Assembly (NCBI RefSeq): GCF_051132615.1
Contig: NZ_CP152375.1
Span: 1,364,001-1,428,000 of the forward strand
DNA from: G051132615 sp051132615
Lineage (GTDB): Bacteria > Pseudomonadota > Gammaproteobacteria > Burkholderiales > Neisseriaceae
Reading direction: 5' to 3'
DNA length: 64,000 nt
Numbering within the stretch: position 1 is the first letter of the stretch; the number at the start of each line of letters is the position of its first letter. The notes under the pieces are model-generated. The model saw only the letters and a program-made list of their open reading frames with translations. It was not told the DNA's origin and ran no database searches. This document shows, in pieces, positions 26,192 through 36,242 of the stretch. The position numbers were made by a program, and so were the translations under genes.

Positions 26192-27455
26192 ATGAGATAT
26201 TTGCTTTAATTAGCTGAGCCATTCTTTTAGTGGCACCTTGAAACTGCTCAGTAAAAAGCAATGCTTGTTGTCCCAATTGCTGGCAATACTCGAGCTGATT
26301 AAGCAATTTTTGTGTTTGTTCTAACCACTCATTGGCAGTATATACTTGTATTGCCGCTTTATTGACTAAAGCATCAGCACACACTTGAGAAAAATTATAA
26401 GTAGAAAAACCAAATAAAGTTGGCTTAGCACATTGCATCGGTTCAATAATATTTTGCCCACCTACATCAACCAAACTTCCCCCAACAAATGCAACGGTTG
26501 CACATAAGTAATAAGCAAAAAGCTCCCCCATACTGTCCCCAACCCATATATTGGTTGAATGTAAAACGGGGCTATTTTCACTGCGTTTTTGTACGGTAAA
26601 GCCTTTAGATTGAGCTAACTGATAAACTTCATTAAACCGCTCTGGGTGACGTGGAATCATCACCAATAGGGCATCGGTTTCATTTTTATGCCAAGCATCA
26701 AGCAATAAAGCTTCTTCTCCTTCGCGAGTACTGGCACACACAACAACTGGTCGCTCGCCTATATATTGGGTAAATACTTCGGATAGCTTATACATCGACT
26801 CAGGAATCGCCATATCGTATTTACTGTTACCACATACCTCTACGGATTTTGCCCCTAATTTGCTGAACCGATTAGCATCTGCCTCACTTTGTGCACAAAT
26901 TAATTTTAATTGACTCACAATAGGTTCAATCAAGGTATGTACTTTTTTGTACCCTTGAAAAGATTTCTCCGATAAACGAGCATTAGCCAAAAACAAAGGG
27001 ATATTTTGCTTTATGCTTTGATGTACCAAATTTGGCCAAAGTTCTGTTTCCATTAACACCCCAAACCAAGGTTTATGTTCTTGCAAAAACACATCAATAT
27101 AGTCTTTTTTATCATAGGGCAAATAACGAATTTGGGCAGTTGGATAAAGCTGCTGAGCAGTTTTTCTCCCTGTAGGCGTCATTTGTGTAATCAAGAAAGG
27201 CACATCAGGAAACTCTTGTTGTAGCGCCTTTATCAATGGCTGAGCGGCCCGTGTTTCACCAACAGAAACCGCATGAATCCAAATGGGACGACTTACTGGA
27301 TGTGCCAAAGGCTGACCAAAACGCTCAGCCCAATTGAGTAAATAATCAGGTGCTTTTTTCGCACGCTTTTTTAGATAAAAACGAATAAAAAATGGGGCAA
27401 ATAGCCATAAAAACTGATAAAAAGCTAAAGTTAATTTTTGAGTAAGGGTCATCAT
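26190..27455 (-). CDS. waaA: 3-deoxy-D-manno-octulosonic acid (Kdo) transferase
   Basis: A 421-residue inner-membrane-anchored glycosyltransferase. An N-terminal hydrophobic helix (LTLAFYQFLWLFAPFFIRFY) precedes the Kdo-transferase motifs RPIWIHAVSVGETRAAQPLI, FLITQMTPTGRKTAQ and GVLMETELWPNLV. In the C-terminal half VGGSLVDVGGQNIIEPMQCA is diagnostic. It adds Kdo to lipid IVA during lipopolysaccharide core synthesis. ATG 27455 or 27452 is the start; a TTG just upstream is less likely. It lies 39 bases after tamB on the same strand. Confidence 0.95.
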   Translation of the reverse strand: MMTLTQKLTLAFYQFLWLFAPFFIRFYLKKRAKKAPDYLLNWAERFGQPLAHPVSRPIWIHAVSVGETRAAQPLIKALQQEFPDVPFLITQMTPTGRKTAQQLYPTAQIRYLPYDKKDYIDVFLQEHKPWFGVLMETELWPNLVHQSIKQNIPLFLANARLSEKSFQGYKKVHTLIEPIVSQLKLICAQSEADANRFSKLGAKSVEVCGNSKYDMAIPESMYKLSEVFTQYIGERPVVVCASTREGEEALLLDAWHKNETDALLVMIPRHPERFNEVYQLAQSKGFTVQKRSENSPVLHSTNIWVGDSMGELFAYYLCATVAFVGGSLVDVGGQNIIEPMQCAKPTLFGFSTYNFSQVCADALVNKAAIQVYTANEWLEQTQKLLNQLEYCQQLGQQALLFTEQFQGATKRMAQLIKANIS

Positions 27456-27494
27456 CAGCAAACCATAGGCATTTATAATCAGACCAATAGTACA

Positions 27495-30400
27495 CTAATC
27501 AAACCGAATCGTGTACTTGGCTTCTGCGCTGGAAGCATCTTGCCCTGCTCGGAAAATCAACTGTAATGCCCGAGTAATTTGGTAAGATATTTTGACTGCT
27601 GACTCAGCCGTATTTAACCCATATTCATACCCAACATAAAATTCTTTCGTTAAATGCTTGCCCACGGTTGCCACTTGTTCTGCTGGGCTGACTTCTCCAG
27701 TTTTTAAGTTCCGCTGAGCACGAGTAGAGATTCCCAATTCATCAAAAAAGCCTACTTTATCGTTAATGGAGCCTGCCAATAAAGCGCCTGCGCTGGCCGC
27801 TAAAGCATCATCATCTTGCTCTCCACCCGCAGCACGACCCAAAACCAACCAAGCCAATTTATCTTTTTGGCTCATAGGTTCACTTGTCACCAAATTGATT
27901 CTAGGGCTTGAAACGGGGCCTGTGACCTCTACCCCTGCCCCAACAGGAGATAATTTACGCATAGCACGAATGTTCAATACTGGGTTTTCTATTGGACCGA
28001 TGAAAGTAATCACACCTTTTTCAATATCCAAATCCTGCCCATAGGCTTTATAACGCCCTTCTACAACCCTTACTTGCCCCATTGCTTTCATGGGCTCTTG
28101 AGGGCGGCTATTCACATTCATTTTCCCCCCAAGCAACACATTTAGCCCCATACCAGTAAAGCGGAAGCGGTCATTTAAATCAAGCCCTAAATTAATAAAA
28201 ATAGGCAGTGCCTTTGTGTCTTCTTTGGGGCGCCCCACGACTTCTACATCGTCACTTAAACTGGGTGTGCCTACTTTAGGCAAGTCAATTCTGGCAAAAT
28301 CAACTTTTAAATCCCCTTTTAACTCCACCCCTTTTGCTTGTTCAAAAAACAGATGTGTATTGCCACTTAACACCAATACGCGGTTAGGACGGTCAAATAA
28401 ATTAAAGCGATCAAGCAAAACATCAATATCAATATTGGGCTGATTATTGACCAGCTGAACATGCCCTTTAGCCTCTAATGTACCTCGTTTGGTGGCAAAT
28501 TTCAGTGAATCTAAAGTTAATTTTTGACCCGATACACGTGTTCGTAAAGACCCATTGATTAAACGAATACCTAAATTTCGTTCTCGATACATCAAATTAT
28601 CGGCATTAATGGTGCCATTTAAATTAGGTTGCGCAATGGAACCGCCTAATCCTAAATTAGCTTCAAGTTTTCCAGCTACTTCTGTGCCAATGGGCACAAA
28701 TAATTTGAAAGCTGAAAAATCGGGTACTTCTAAACGGATATTGCCCCCTAAAGTGGACAATGAAAAATTATTGCTGTTACGATTTAAGTTAACAGTGCCG
28801 TTGGCAAAACCAAACAATGTTTTCGCATCAAGCCCAACTTTGATTAAAGAGCCTTGTAATTGTGCATTGAGCACCAAGGTTTTGATCCCTAAAGGACGGG
28901 TTTTGGTTTTACTTACTGGCAAAACAATATCACCCGCTTGATGTTCTATATTGGCGAATCCACGTAAAGTTGAACCATATTGAACATCCCAACTCCCTTT
29001 AAGGGTTAAATCTTGAGCAAAAGGTACCGTGACGATCTTTGCCAATTTACCCACTTGCAAATGATTGGCGCTGCCTTTGGTTGAAATACCTTGGGCACCG
29101 CTCCACTTAAGATGATCAAGACTTAAACTGCCACCTAATGCGGACCAATTTGCCCGCCCTAAAGAGAAGTGATCGGCCGCAGCTTCCAACTGAACGGTAT
29201 TTTGTAACAATAAGTCAACAGCTCCTTTTATATCTAGTGTCTGAACCACACCCTTCCACACATATTGATTATTCAAACCACCAGAAGCGGCAATATTAGC
29301 GCGGTAATCATTGCCACCTAAATTCATCGCGGTTTCTAAGTTTAATTTATGTTGTGCACCCGTACCGTTCAAATTGGTTCGGATAAAATTAATCTGGGTG
29401 TTCTCTTTGGCAGTAGCGCCTAAAATAATCAACTCTTTCCCATCAAGCGTGACATTCAATGGGGCATTTATATTGGGAGAGGCTTTAATTTTTGCATCCA
29501 GTGTATTGAGCCGAACCATTTTGCCATATTGCAAAGATCGGGCTTGAGCATTTAAATCAATGGTCAGTTTTTTAAGCTCTCCTGCAACAGAACCATTAAT
29601 GTTGAGACTCCCCGAAATATCCACACCTGCTTGAGCTAAATTAGGTGCATTAATGTTAATACTCAGTTTGTCTTGAGCAGTACCAAAACTGCCTTTGGTT
29701 TGAATGTGGTTACTGCCTAAATTAATGTTCACATCAGCACGGGTTAAACGTGTCTTTAATAAAGCAATATCAGCCGCACCATTTAAAGGCACGTTTTCTA
29801 TCTGGCTCTGTTTTAAAGCCAATTTGGCATTCAATGTCAAAGGTTCAGCCAGTTGCCCATCTACTTTCAGTTCAGTGGTAACAGAACCTGTGGGTAAATC
29901 GGGTAAAATGGTTTTAGGATTTAATGCCTGTGTATTGGCTTGTAGCTGAATTTTTTTAAGGCCAAACAAATCAATAGCACCCGTGATATTTAATTCACCC
30001 CCAGCTTTTGCTTGTAGTTTTGCTTGGGCAATTTGAATGCTTTGTTCATTTTTATCATTACGTGACACGAACATTTTGCCCTGAGTGCCCAGTTTATCGG
30101 ATGCGACTTGCCAATTGAGCTCAGGAGCTTGATAAGTACCTGTTGCCAAAATTTGACCATCAAACTGTCCATTAAAATTTGTCTGAACAAAATCCTGTGC
30201 TTGTATTTTACTTAGAGCCAGTTTTAAATTTAAATCTTTTTTGGGTAAATCTACTGTTCCAGTTAAACTTAACTGGCCTTGTTTTAACCCCTCTACATAA
30301 AGTTCTTCTACTGACAATACACCCTTGCGATCCAGATAAATCTGCCCATGCGCTAAAGTAACAGGAATACCATTATTATTGGCAAAATTCGGGCTTATAT

Positions 30401-31385
30401 TGGCAAAAATCAATTGCCCACTTAAACGCTCATCTTCCGTTGGTTGTAACACCACGCTCATGCTGATTTTTGCTTCTGGTGAAGCTGCCACAAACTGATT
30501 CGGATCAAAGCCACCTAAGCCTAATCGCAAAAAGCGTACTTTTTTAAAAGTACGTTCTTCAAATGGTTTTAATTGTGCCAATAAATCTAATGCTAAACCT
30601 TCTCCATCCATTCGCCCTTTTATTTCGGGTTCGACCAGATTACCAGATAAACTGAATTTTCCTAAAGCTGTGGTTTCATCCAGATAAGAAGTGGTATTTA
30701 AGGTGCCATTTAAGGCAAAAGGGGCAATATTATCTATTTTAATATCGGCACCAGCCATTGCCCATGGGCTGTTTAAGGCATCCACAACCAAATGGTGTTG
30801 CTTGTTTTGATAGTCGTAAGATAAGGCACTATTGGTCAAGACTTTATTGTCTTTTTGATCAATAGCCAAAGAGGTCAGTGTGACTTTACCAATATGAACA
30901 TCCACAGGCAAACCAATATCTTTAGGTATGGTTAATGGTTGTTTGTCTTTTGTTTTTTCAGTAGGTTTGGTTTGCACAAACACATCACCAACAGACAATT
31001 TATCAACCCAAACCATACGCTGCCATATTTTGCTTGAATCCCAAACAAAATCAAGTTGACTGATATCGACATCAGCCGCTTCTGTATTTACTTTTAATAC
31101 CTGTGCATTAAATCCCTTACTGATGGTACCATTTAACTGACTGGCTTGAATCTGCACACCAAACCATGCGGGGACTTTAAATACAGCAAAACGTAAACCT
31201 GAAGGCGTAAATATAACCCATGAAAGCACGCCAACCACAATAAACAAAAGCACAAAAAAACTGATGATGATGTTTCTGAGCCAATGGCGTTTTGTTCGCT
31301 TAGGTGGCGTTGGTGTGGAAGTTAAGCTATCTTCCTTGTCAGACTCATTCGTTGTCGATACGGTAAAATCGTTTTGCTCAGCCAT
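27495..31385 (-). CDS. tamB: translocation and assembly module inner-membrane protein TamB
   Basis: 1296 residues: a cytoplasmic tail, a single membrane anchor (about residues 37-60, NIIISFFVLLFIVVGVLSWV), then a long repetitive beta-strand-rich periplasmic part (AsmA-like/beta-helical groove). The C-terminal DUF490 domain contains RVVEGRYKAYGQDLDIEKG and SYQITRALQLIFRAGQDASS. TamB spans the periplasm and, with TamA, moves phospholipids or outer-membrane proteins. The ATG at 31385 overlaps the tamA stop as TAATG, showing translational coupling. Confidence 0.95.
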   Translation of the reverse strand: MAEQNDFTVSTTNESDKEDSLTSTPTPPKRTKRHWLRNIIISFFVLLFIVVGVLSWVIFTPSGLRFAVFKVPAWFGVQIQASQLNGTISKGFNAQVLKVNTEAADVDISQLDFVWDSSKIWQRMVWVDKLSVGDVFVQTKPTEKTKDKQPLTIPKDIGLPVDVHIGKVTLTSLAIDQKDNKVLTNSALSYDYQNKQHHLVVDALNSPWAMAGADIKIDNIAPFALNGTLNTTSYLDETTALGKFSLSGNLVEPEIKGRMDGEGLALDLLAQLKPFEERTFKKVRFLRLGLGGFDPNQFVAASPEAKISMSVVLQPTEDERLSGQLIFANISPNFANNNGIPVTLAHGQIYLDRKGVLSVEELYVEGLKQGQLSLTGTVDLPKKDLNLKLALSKIQAQDFVQTNFNGQFDGQILATGTYQAPELNWQVASDKLGTQGKMFVSRNDKNEQSIQIAQAKLQAKAGGELNITGAIDLFGLKKIQLQANTQALNPKTILPDLPTGSVTTELKVDGQLAEPLTLNAKLALKQSQIENVPLNGAADIALLKTRLTRADVNINLGSNHIQTKGSFGTAQDKLSININAPNLAQAGVDISGSLNINGSVAGELKKLTIDLNAQARSLQYGKMVRLNTLDAKIKASPNINAPLNVTLDGKELIILGATAKENTQINFIRTNLNGTGAQHKLNLETAMNLGGNDYRANIAASGGLNNQYVWKGVVQTLDIKGAVDLLLQNTVQLEAAADHFSLGRANWSALGGSLSLDHLKWSGAQGISTKGSANHLQVGKLAKIVTVPFAQDLTLKGSWDVQYGSTLRGFANIEHQAGDIVLPVSKTKTRPLGIKTLVLNAQLQGSLIKVGLDAKTLFGFANGTVNLNRNSNNFSLSTLGGNIRLEVPDFSAFKLFVPIGTEVAGKLEANLGLGGSIAQPNLNGTINADNLMYRERNLGIRLINGSLRTRVSGQKLTLDSLKFATKRGTLEAKGHVQLVNNQPNIDIDVLLDRFNLFDRPNRVLVLSGNTHLFFEQAKGVELKGDLKVDFARIDLPKVGTPSLSDDVEVVGRPKEDTKALPIFINLGLDLNDRFRFTGMGLNVLLGGKMNVNSRPQEPMKAMGQVRVVEGRYKAYGQDLDIEKGVITFIGPIENPVLNIRAMRKLSPVGAGVEVTGPVSSPRINLVTSEPMSQKDKLAWLVLGRAAGGEQDDDALAASAGALLAGSINDKVGFFDELGISTRAQRNLKTGEVSPAEQVATVGKHLTKEFYVGYEYGLNTAESAVKISYQITRALQLIFRAGQDASSAEAKYTIRFD

Positions 31386-33139
31386 TAAAATACCAATCCT
31401 AAACTTAAATGCCAACGAATTTTATTGTCTTTACTGGCATGGGCCACATCAACTGACAATGGTGCAACTGGGCTAAACCAACGTACCCCAAAACCATTAG
31501 AGCGATCAAACTTGAACTCTTTAAAATCTTTGCCCACACCACCTTCATCATGAAAAACAGCTAAAGAAACAGTATCTGTAATGGGATACTGATACTCCAA
31601 GCTGGCAAGAGCCATAGAGGTGCCACCAATAACGGCATCATTTGGCAAATCAATACCAATACCCTGATACTCATACCCTCTGACCGTGCCTGCGCCACCG
31701 ATACGGAACAATAATGTTTTAGGGACTTTGTCTTTATTTTTTGCAGCAATATGGCCCATTTCTGCATGGGCAACAAAGGTACCAATTTTGGTATTTTTAG
31801 GTGTGTAATAATATACGGCTCGAGCATTTGCTCGAATAAAGGTTGTTGAAGAAGCAAAGCTGCCTAAAGTGGAGGCCAAATTTAAATCAGCCAAATAACC
31901 ATTTCTAGGGTGCATTTGATTGTCAATTTTGCGTTGCGTCCAACCAAAACGAGCCATTAGTGCGTGGGAGCTCCCAAAGTCAAGGCTTTCTCCTCCATCT
32001 ACGACTCGAGATTGTTCCATTAGATATTCAAACCCAAATCGAGAATCAATATTGCCTTTTTGACGAATTTGCCAAATACCAGCAGAACCTGATTTTGTGC
32101 GAAGTTTTTGTACTTCAGAGTTCTCAAAATTAGCGCTCATCGAATACAAATAACCACTTGATCTGCGCGGTAAAGATAAGCCCAAACCAAAACTTTGTTC
32201 ATAATTACCAAATTTACCCGCTATTGAGCCAGTATAGCCACGCTTAAACACATTATAATGGGTATAACCAGCATTGGCACTAGCCCCCTCTGCTGTATCA
32301 TATTTTAGACCAATGTCAAATTTTTGTCTGGGTACTTCAACAACCTGAACCGTTAAAGGCACATATTCATCATTTTCAGACAATAAATCAAATCGTGGCC
32401 CCACAGCAGCACTGGAATAATGACCGTCCTGCTCTAAAGCATTTTGATAGTCTAATAATTTGGAGAGTGTATAAGGTGTGCCCTTATCAAAATCTGCCAT
32501 CCCTGTGACCACATTTGCAGGATAGCGCTCGTTGCCTACCACAGAAATATCCCCAAAACGGATAAACTGATTACTTTGCATATGAACAGAAAGGGCGGCA
32601 CTCTTAGCTTCTGGATCAATAATGGCTTTACTTTCAGTGATTTTTGCTAAAGGATAGCTTTCAGCAGTGATGCTACGCAATACGGCACTTTTACTGGTGC
32701 TCCAACCATCTTGTGTGAACACACTGTTAATGGGCAATACCCACCCTTCCATCATTTTGCGATAACGCTCTGCCAAATCATCATCCTGCAAAAATGCACC
32801 ATCAACCAAAACTTGAACATCTTGCACACGGATAGGATCGCCCAATTCAACAGAAACCAAATAAGTGTTATTGTCTTTTTCAATGCTGACTTTACTGTCA
32901 AAATAACCCAATGTTTCCAGAAATTTTTGTGCTTGCTCTGGTGTTTCTTCGACCAAAATCTCAATTTGATCCTGGTCCAAGCCTTCCAAAGAACGTTGGG
33001 TAATCAAATCAAGATTTTCTTCAAGAATACTTTGTGCCTGACTCGTTGGTGCAATCACTTTGACTTCATAAGGCGCTTTTGCCGCATAAGCCAATGCATT
33101 CAACCCCAAACAGAATATAAGAAAAACGATTACACGCAT
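31385..33139 (-). CDS. tamA: outer-membrane assembly factor TamA (Omp85 family)
   Basis: A 584-residue protein with signal peptide MRVIVFLIFCLGLNALAYAA. POTRA domains fill about residues 20-270, including TPEQAQKFLETLGYFDSKV. A C-terminal beta-barrel of the Omp85 family follows, with the lid-loop block FRIGGAGTVRGYEYQGIG (VRGF/Y-type motif) and a terminal Phe (LSLGLVF), as needed for BAM recognition. It is co-transcribed with tamB, whose start codon overlaps its stop. Confidence 0.95.
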   Translation of the reverse strand: MRVIVFLIFCLGLNALAYAAKAPYEVKVIAPTSQAQSILEENLDLITQRSLEGLDQDQIEILVEETPEQAQKFLETLGYFDSKVSIEKDNNTYLVSVELGDPIRVQDVQVLVDGAFLQDDDLAERYRKMMEGWVLPINSVFTQDGWSTSKSAVLRSITAESYPLAKITESKAIIDPEAKSAALSVHMQSNQFIRFGDISVVGNERYPANVVTGMADFDKGTPYTLSKLLDYQNALEQDGHYSSAAVGPRFDLLSENDEYVPLTVQVVEVPRQKFDIGLKYDTAEGASANAGYTHYNVFKRGYTGSIAGKFGNYEQSFGLGLSLPRRSSGYLYSMSANFENSEVQKLRTKSGSAGIWQIRQKGNIDSRFGFEYLMEQSRVVDGGESLDFGSSHALMARFGWTQRKIDNQMHPRNGYLADLNLASTLGSFASSTTFIRANARAVYYYTPKNTKIGTFVAHAEMGHIAAKNKDKVPKTLLFRIGGAGTVRGYEYQGIGIDLPNDAVIGGTSMALASLEYQYPITDTVSLAVFHDEGGVGKDFKEFKFDRSNGFGVRWFSPVAPLSVDVAHASKDNKIRWHLSLGLVF

Positions 33140-33288
33140 TTATTTTCAACCAAATTTGGCACAAAAAAATCCTATTTTATCAAAATAACTAATAAATATC
33201 ATTTTCATTTTAACATAACCCTGTCACAAAATACCATGTACCTAAAAGCAAGCATAAATTCTTTCATTAGATAGGATTAACAACCCAC

Positions 33289-34254
33289 TCAAACCATCAC
33301 CTGCTCTAAAACATCTAACACCTGTTCGACAGAAACCTGTGCGTTCACCCCACCCAAATTAACGGCACACTCAGAAGGCACAACGCCTGTTAATTCAGGA
33401 TTGGTATCGGTATAAATACCGCACAAAGGTTTATTCAGAGCATTAGCCAAATGCAATAACCCTGTATCCACCCCCACCACCACACAAGAGCCCTGTAATA
33501 AAATAGCAGCCTCTTTCAATGTCAATTTTGGACAAACATGGATAAAGGAATGTTCTTTAGACAATCTTTGCGCTCGAAGTTTCTCCTCTTCATTACCCCA
33601 AGGCAAATAACTGACCAATCCTTTTTGTTGCCACAGTGCTTGAGCCAATTGTTGCCAATTTTCCTCTGACCACAATTTGCTTGGTTTACTGGTTGCATGC
33701 AGCAATACAGCATAATCAGAAGAGACTCGCCAAGGTAAATCATCCATTGTTGTGGATACTTTTGCCCCAAATACAATTTTAGGCTCAATGGGATAATTAA
33801 AAATTTGTGCGAATAATTGTCGATTTCGTTCAATAGCTAATTGCCCTTTGGCAACAGCCAATTTTTTTTGATAAAACATCGATGCCAATGATTCGCGCGC
33901 ACTGTGTTTATCCAAACCATAAACAGGTGCTTTGGCCATATTGGCAAATAAGGCACTTTTAATCAAACTTTGACTATCCACCACAAAATCAAATTTACTT
34001 GTCTGTAACTGTTGTTGCAATGAAGAAATAGCCTGCCTTGTCTGCTTTTGCCACAATGTTTTACGCCAACGCCGCCAAGCCATAGGGTAGACAGACTGAA
34101 CAAAGGGGTGTAATTTGGCAATATCAGTAAAAGCCTCTTCGCATAACCAACTTAAAGAGATGTCAGGTCTTGCTACAGATAAATCCTGTATTGCAGGAAA
34201 AGTGTGAATTAAATCACCCATACTGGACAAACGCACTAATAACACTTTGTTCAT
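33289..34254 (-). CDS. waaC: lipopolysaccharide heptosyltransferase I
   Basis: A 321-residue GT9-family glycosyltransferase. The N-terminus MNKVLLVRLSSMGDLIHTFP is the classic heptosyltransferase signature, followed by WLCEEAFTDIAKLHPFV. The C-terminal block VVGVDTGLLHLANALNKP binds ADP-heptose. It adds the first heptose to Kdo in the LPS inner core, matching waaA 6 kb away. It is divergent to trmO. The ending resembles WaaC (YTDTNPELTGV) rather than WaaF. Confidence 0.93.
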   Translation of the reverse strand: MNKVLLVRLSSMGDLIHTFPAIQDLSVARPDISLSWLCEEAFTDIAKLHPFVQSVYPMAWRRWRKTLWQKQTRQAISSLQQQLQTSKFDFVVDSQSLIKSALFANMAKAPVYGLDKHSARESLASMFYQKKLAVAKGQLAIERNRQLFAQIFNYPIEPKIVFGAKVSTTMDDLPWRVSSDYAVLLHATSKPSKLWSEENWQQLAQALWQQKGLVSYLPWGNEEEKLRAQRLSKEHSFIHVCPKLTLKEAAILLQGSCVVVGVDTGLLHLANALNKPLCGIYTDTNPELTGVVPSECAVNLGGVNAQVSVEQVLDVLEQVMV

Positions 34255-34306
34255 ATCGAGTCACTTGTTAAAATATGCTTTATTTTAACGTAATCCCAAA
34301 CTTTAT

Positions 34307-35008
34307 ATGCAAATCTTTGAATGTACCCCTATTGGCTTTATTCATTCTCCATACCAACAAAAATTTGGGATTCCCAGACAACCTCACCTTGCACCCGCAG
34401 CAAAAGTGACATTAGAATTGATTGCTCCTTACAATCATCCAGATTGTGTCAGGGGCTTAGAAGAGTTTGAATATGTCTGGGTTCAATTTATTTTTCATCA
34501 ATGTCAAACTGAAGGGTGGGCACCCTTAGTGCGTCCTCCGCGGCTTGGTGGCAGCAAAAAAAAGGGGGTGTTTGCCACACGTAGCCCTCATCGACCAAAC
34601 CATATTGGCTTATCATTATTAAAACTGGAAGAGATACAAACAAAACAAGGGGTCCGTTTGATATTTTCTGGTGCCGATTTGCTCGACAAAACCCCTGTAT
34701 TAGACATCAAACCCTATTTACCTTTTGTTGAAGCCATTGCGCAAGCAAAAAGTGGATTCGTAGACCAACCACCCCCTATTTTGCCTGTTCTTTGGTCAGA
34801 GAAAGCATTGGCTGTTTGGCAAAACTTAAACAAAGAGCAAGGGTTTCGTTTACTCATAGAACAGAGCCTCGCTCAAGACCCAAGACCAGCATTTCACCAA
34901 GACGACAAAAGACAATATGGTATGTTACTGGAAAATATTAATGTTATATTTCAAGTTACTAGCGATTGCGTCACTATTGTTGACTTACTCTTGGTTCCCA
35001 CTAAATAG
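34307..35008 (+). CDS. trmO: tRNA (N6-threonylcarbamoyladenosine37-N6)-methyltransferase TrmO
   Basis: A 233-residue protein of the TsaA/TrmO family. It begins FECTPIGFIHSPYQQKFGIP and carries GLEEFEYVWVQFIFH, VRPPRLGGSKKKGVFATRS and PHRPNHIGLSLLKLE, the SAM-binding beta-barrel core. The C-terminal part with LIEQSLAQDPRPAF matches full-length enterobacterial TrmO. It methylates t6A at position 37 of tRNA-Thr(GGU). Single gene; the last bases before the next gene include a weak hairpin (AATGTTACG / CGT-less AT-rich arms) that I do not call. Confidence 0.93.
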   Translation: MQIFECTPIGFIHSPYQQKFGIPRQPHLAPAAKVTLELIAPYNHPDCVRGLEEFEYVWVQFIFHQCQTEGWAPLVRPPRLGGSKKKGVFATRSPHRPNHIGLSLLKLEEIQTKQGVRLIFSGADLLDKTPVLDIKPYLPFVEAIAQAKSGFVDQPPPILPVLWSEKALAVWQNLNKEQGFRLLIEQSLAQDPRPAFHQDDKRQYGMLLENINVIFQVTSDCVTIVDLLLVPTK

Positions 35009-35202
35009 AATACTTAAATAAATAGAAATTTTTAATAATGTTACGAGAAAGTAACATTATTTTTTGTTTCTTTTTTTTATGCTGCTTTTCCCCAAAATAT
35101 TAAGATAATTGCTTGCTTTACAGCTATACTAATCAAACGGATTTTCCCATTAATCTGCTGAAGAAAAACACACATTACATCTTGAATGGATCGAACCTTA
35201 GA

Positions 35203-35568
35203 ATGAAAAAAATTTTTGGATTGACCTTATTGCTTCCTTTAGTTGCTTTTGCAGAAAATCTACCTTCTGAGGCAGACATTCAAAAGGCTTTTATTGACAG
35301 AACCAAAAAAGCCTTTGAAGAGGCAAAAGCATCTGCTGGTGTCACAGAAAATTCCGATGGTTTTGCTGAATATCAAGCCATGGCGGATAAAGCATTAAAA
35401 AGTATTCGAATTAAAAAAATGGGTGAATGTGCCCTCATTAGCCCTAATCGATTTGAATGCGACACTTTGGTTTCTTTCCCCGATCCCGAAACAGGAGAAA
35501 TAATTTCAGAACGAGGAAAAGGCATCATTGCCCGTGAACAAAATACTTGGTTTATTCCTGACGAATAA
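35203..35568 (+). CDS. small exported protein of unknown function
   Basis: A 121-residue protein; ATG 35203 begins a clear signal peptide (MKKIFGLTLLLPLVAFA). Longer starts upstream would bury it. The mature region is helical and charged (DIQKAFIDRTKKAFEEAKAS) and then forms a strand-rich end with two Cys (GECALISPNRFECDTLVSF) likely joined by a disulfide. No membrane helix. Family not recognised. The terminator at 35582 ends the transcript and is shared with the convergent peptidase gene. Confidence 0.75.
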   Translation: MKKIFGLTLLLPLVAFAENLPSEADIQKAFIDRTKKAFEEAKASAGVTENSDGFAEYQAMADKALKSIRIKKMGECALISPNRFECDTLVSFPDPETGEIISERGKGIIAREQNTWFIPDE

Positions 35569-35581
35569 GCCAACACAACCA

Positions 35582-35616
35582 TAAAAAACGCCCTTATTAA
35601 GAAAAGGGCTTTTTTT
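35582..35616. terminator. bidirectional terminator
   Basis: A-run, GCCCTT (35590-35595) / AAGGGC (35604-35609) stem and seven T; overlaps the 3' end of the gene on the other strand by two bases. Confidence 0.8.
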
Positions 35617-36232
35617 ATGGTAATAAAATACCTCTTCCACTATAAAACTGGGCAAATTGCTCCATCTTCAATCGAACATTTTCTTGAGATTGAACCGTTG
35701 TTCCAGATGGGTTATGGAAAAGAACTTCATTTGTTCGCTCATCAAAATCAAACACATAAACCAAATGCCCCCCTTTAACTTCTGGGATAGAAGTAACAGA
35801 CCTAATACTTGGGTGAACAGAAGCAATAAAAGCCGTTGTTTTTTCTTGAAAACGCGCACAGATATGTTCAATCGGGGTATGCTCTATCACTTGTGCATCC
35901 ATTTTAAATGCATGTTGCACAAATTGTAAAAAAGGTCGATAAATTAAGCCATGAATGGCTTCACCTTCAAGCGCATACCCACCAAACTGGGTACAGGATC
36001 TTGCCAAATTTAATGTAGGGATTTCAATTGAGCGAGTAAAGCTTAAATGCATTTTCAAACAAGCCATGCCACACACATGCACACACCATTTTGCATATTC
36101 CGCTTGATCGTGTGCGCCAGACAAATACCATAAAGGATCATCTACTGCAGACATTTGCCCAGAAATAAACGCCTGAATCAACGTCCTAGACTCAAACTGA
36201 GCAAAATAGGGAACTTTCTTCTCGCTTGGCAT
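35615..36232 (-). CDS. C39-like cysteine peptidase family protein
   Basis: A 205-residue cytoplasmic protein without signal peptide. VPYFAQFESRTL at the start, VHVCGMACLKMHLSF near residue 52 (candidate catalytic Cys), FGGYALEGEAIHGLIYRPFL, then GGHLVYVFDFDERTNEVLFH (candidate catalytic His) and HNPSG. This layout matches Peptidase_C39_2-type proteins related to papain-fold peptidases. Target unknown. It ends next to dxs on the same strand (10-base gap), so dxs and this gene probably form one transcript. Confidence 0.75.
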   Translation of the reverse strand: MPSEKKVPYFAQFESRTLIQAFISGQMSAVDDPLWYLSGAHDQAEYAKWCVHVCGMACLKMHLSFTRSIEIPTLNLARSCTQFGGYALEGEAIHGLIYRPFLQFVQHAFKMDAQVIEHTPIEHICARFQEKTTAFIASVHPSIRSVTSIPEVKGGHLVYVFDFDERTNEVLFHNPSGTTVQSQENVRLKMEQFAQFYSGRGILLP

Positions 36233-36242
36233 CGCAATTAAC

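Noticed and set aside
27766..30361. Several 60-130 codon frames opposite tamB
   Set aside because: They follow the codon periodicity of tamB on the other strand and lack start signals.
32711..33274. 187-codon frame opposite the tamA start
   Set aside because: Mostly antisense to tamA, Cys/Phe-rich without domain pattern; shadow frame.
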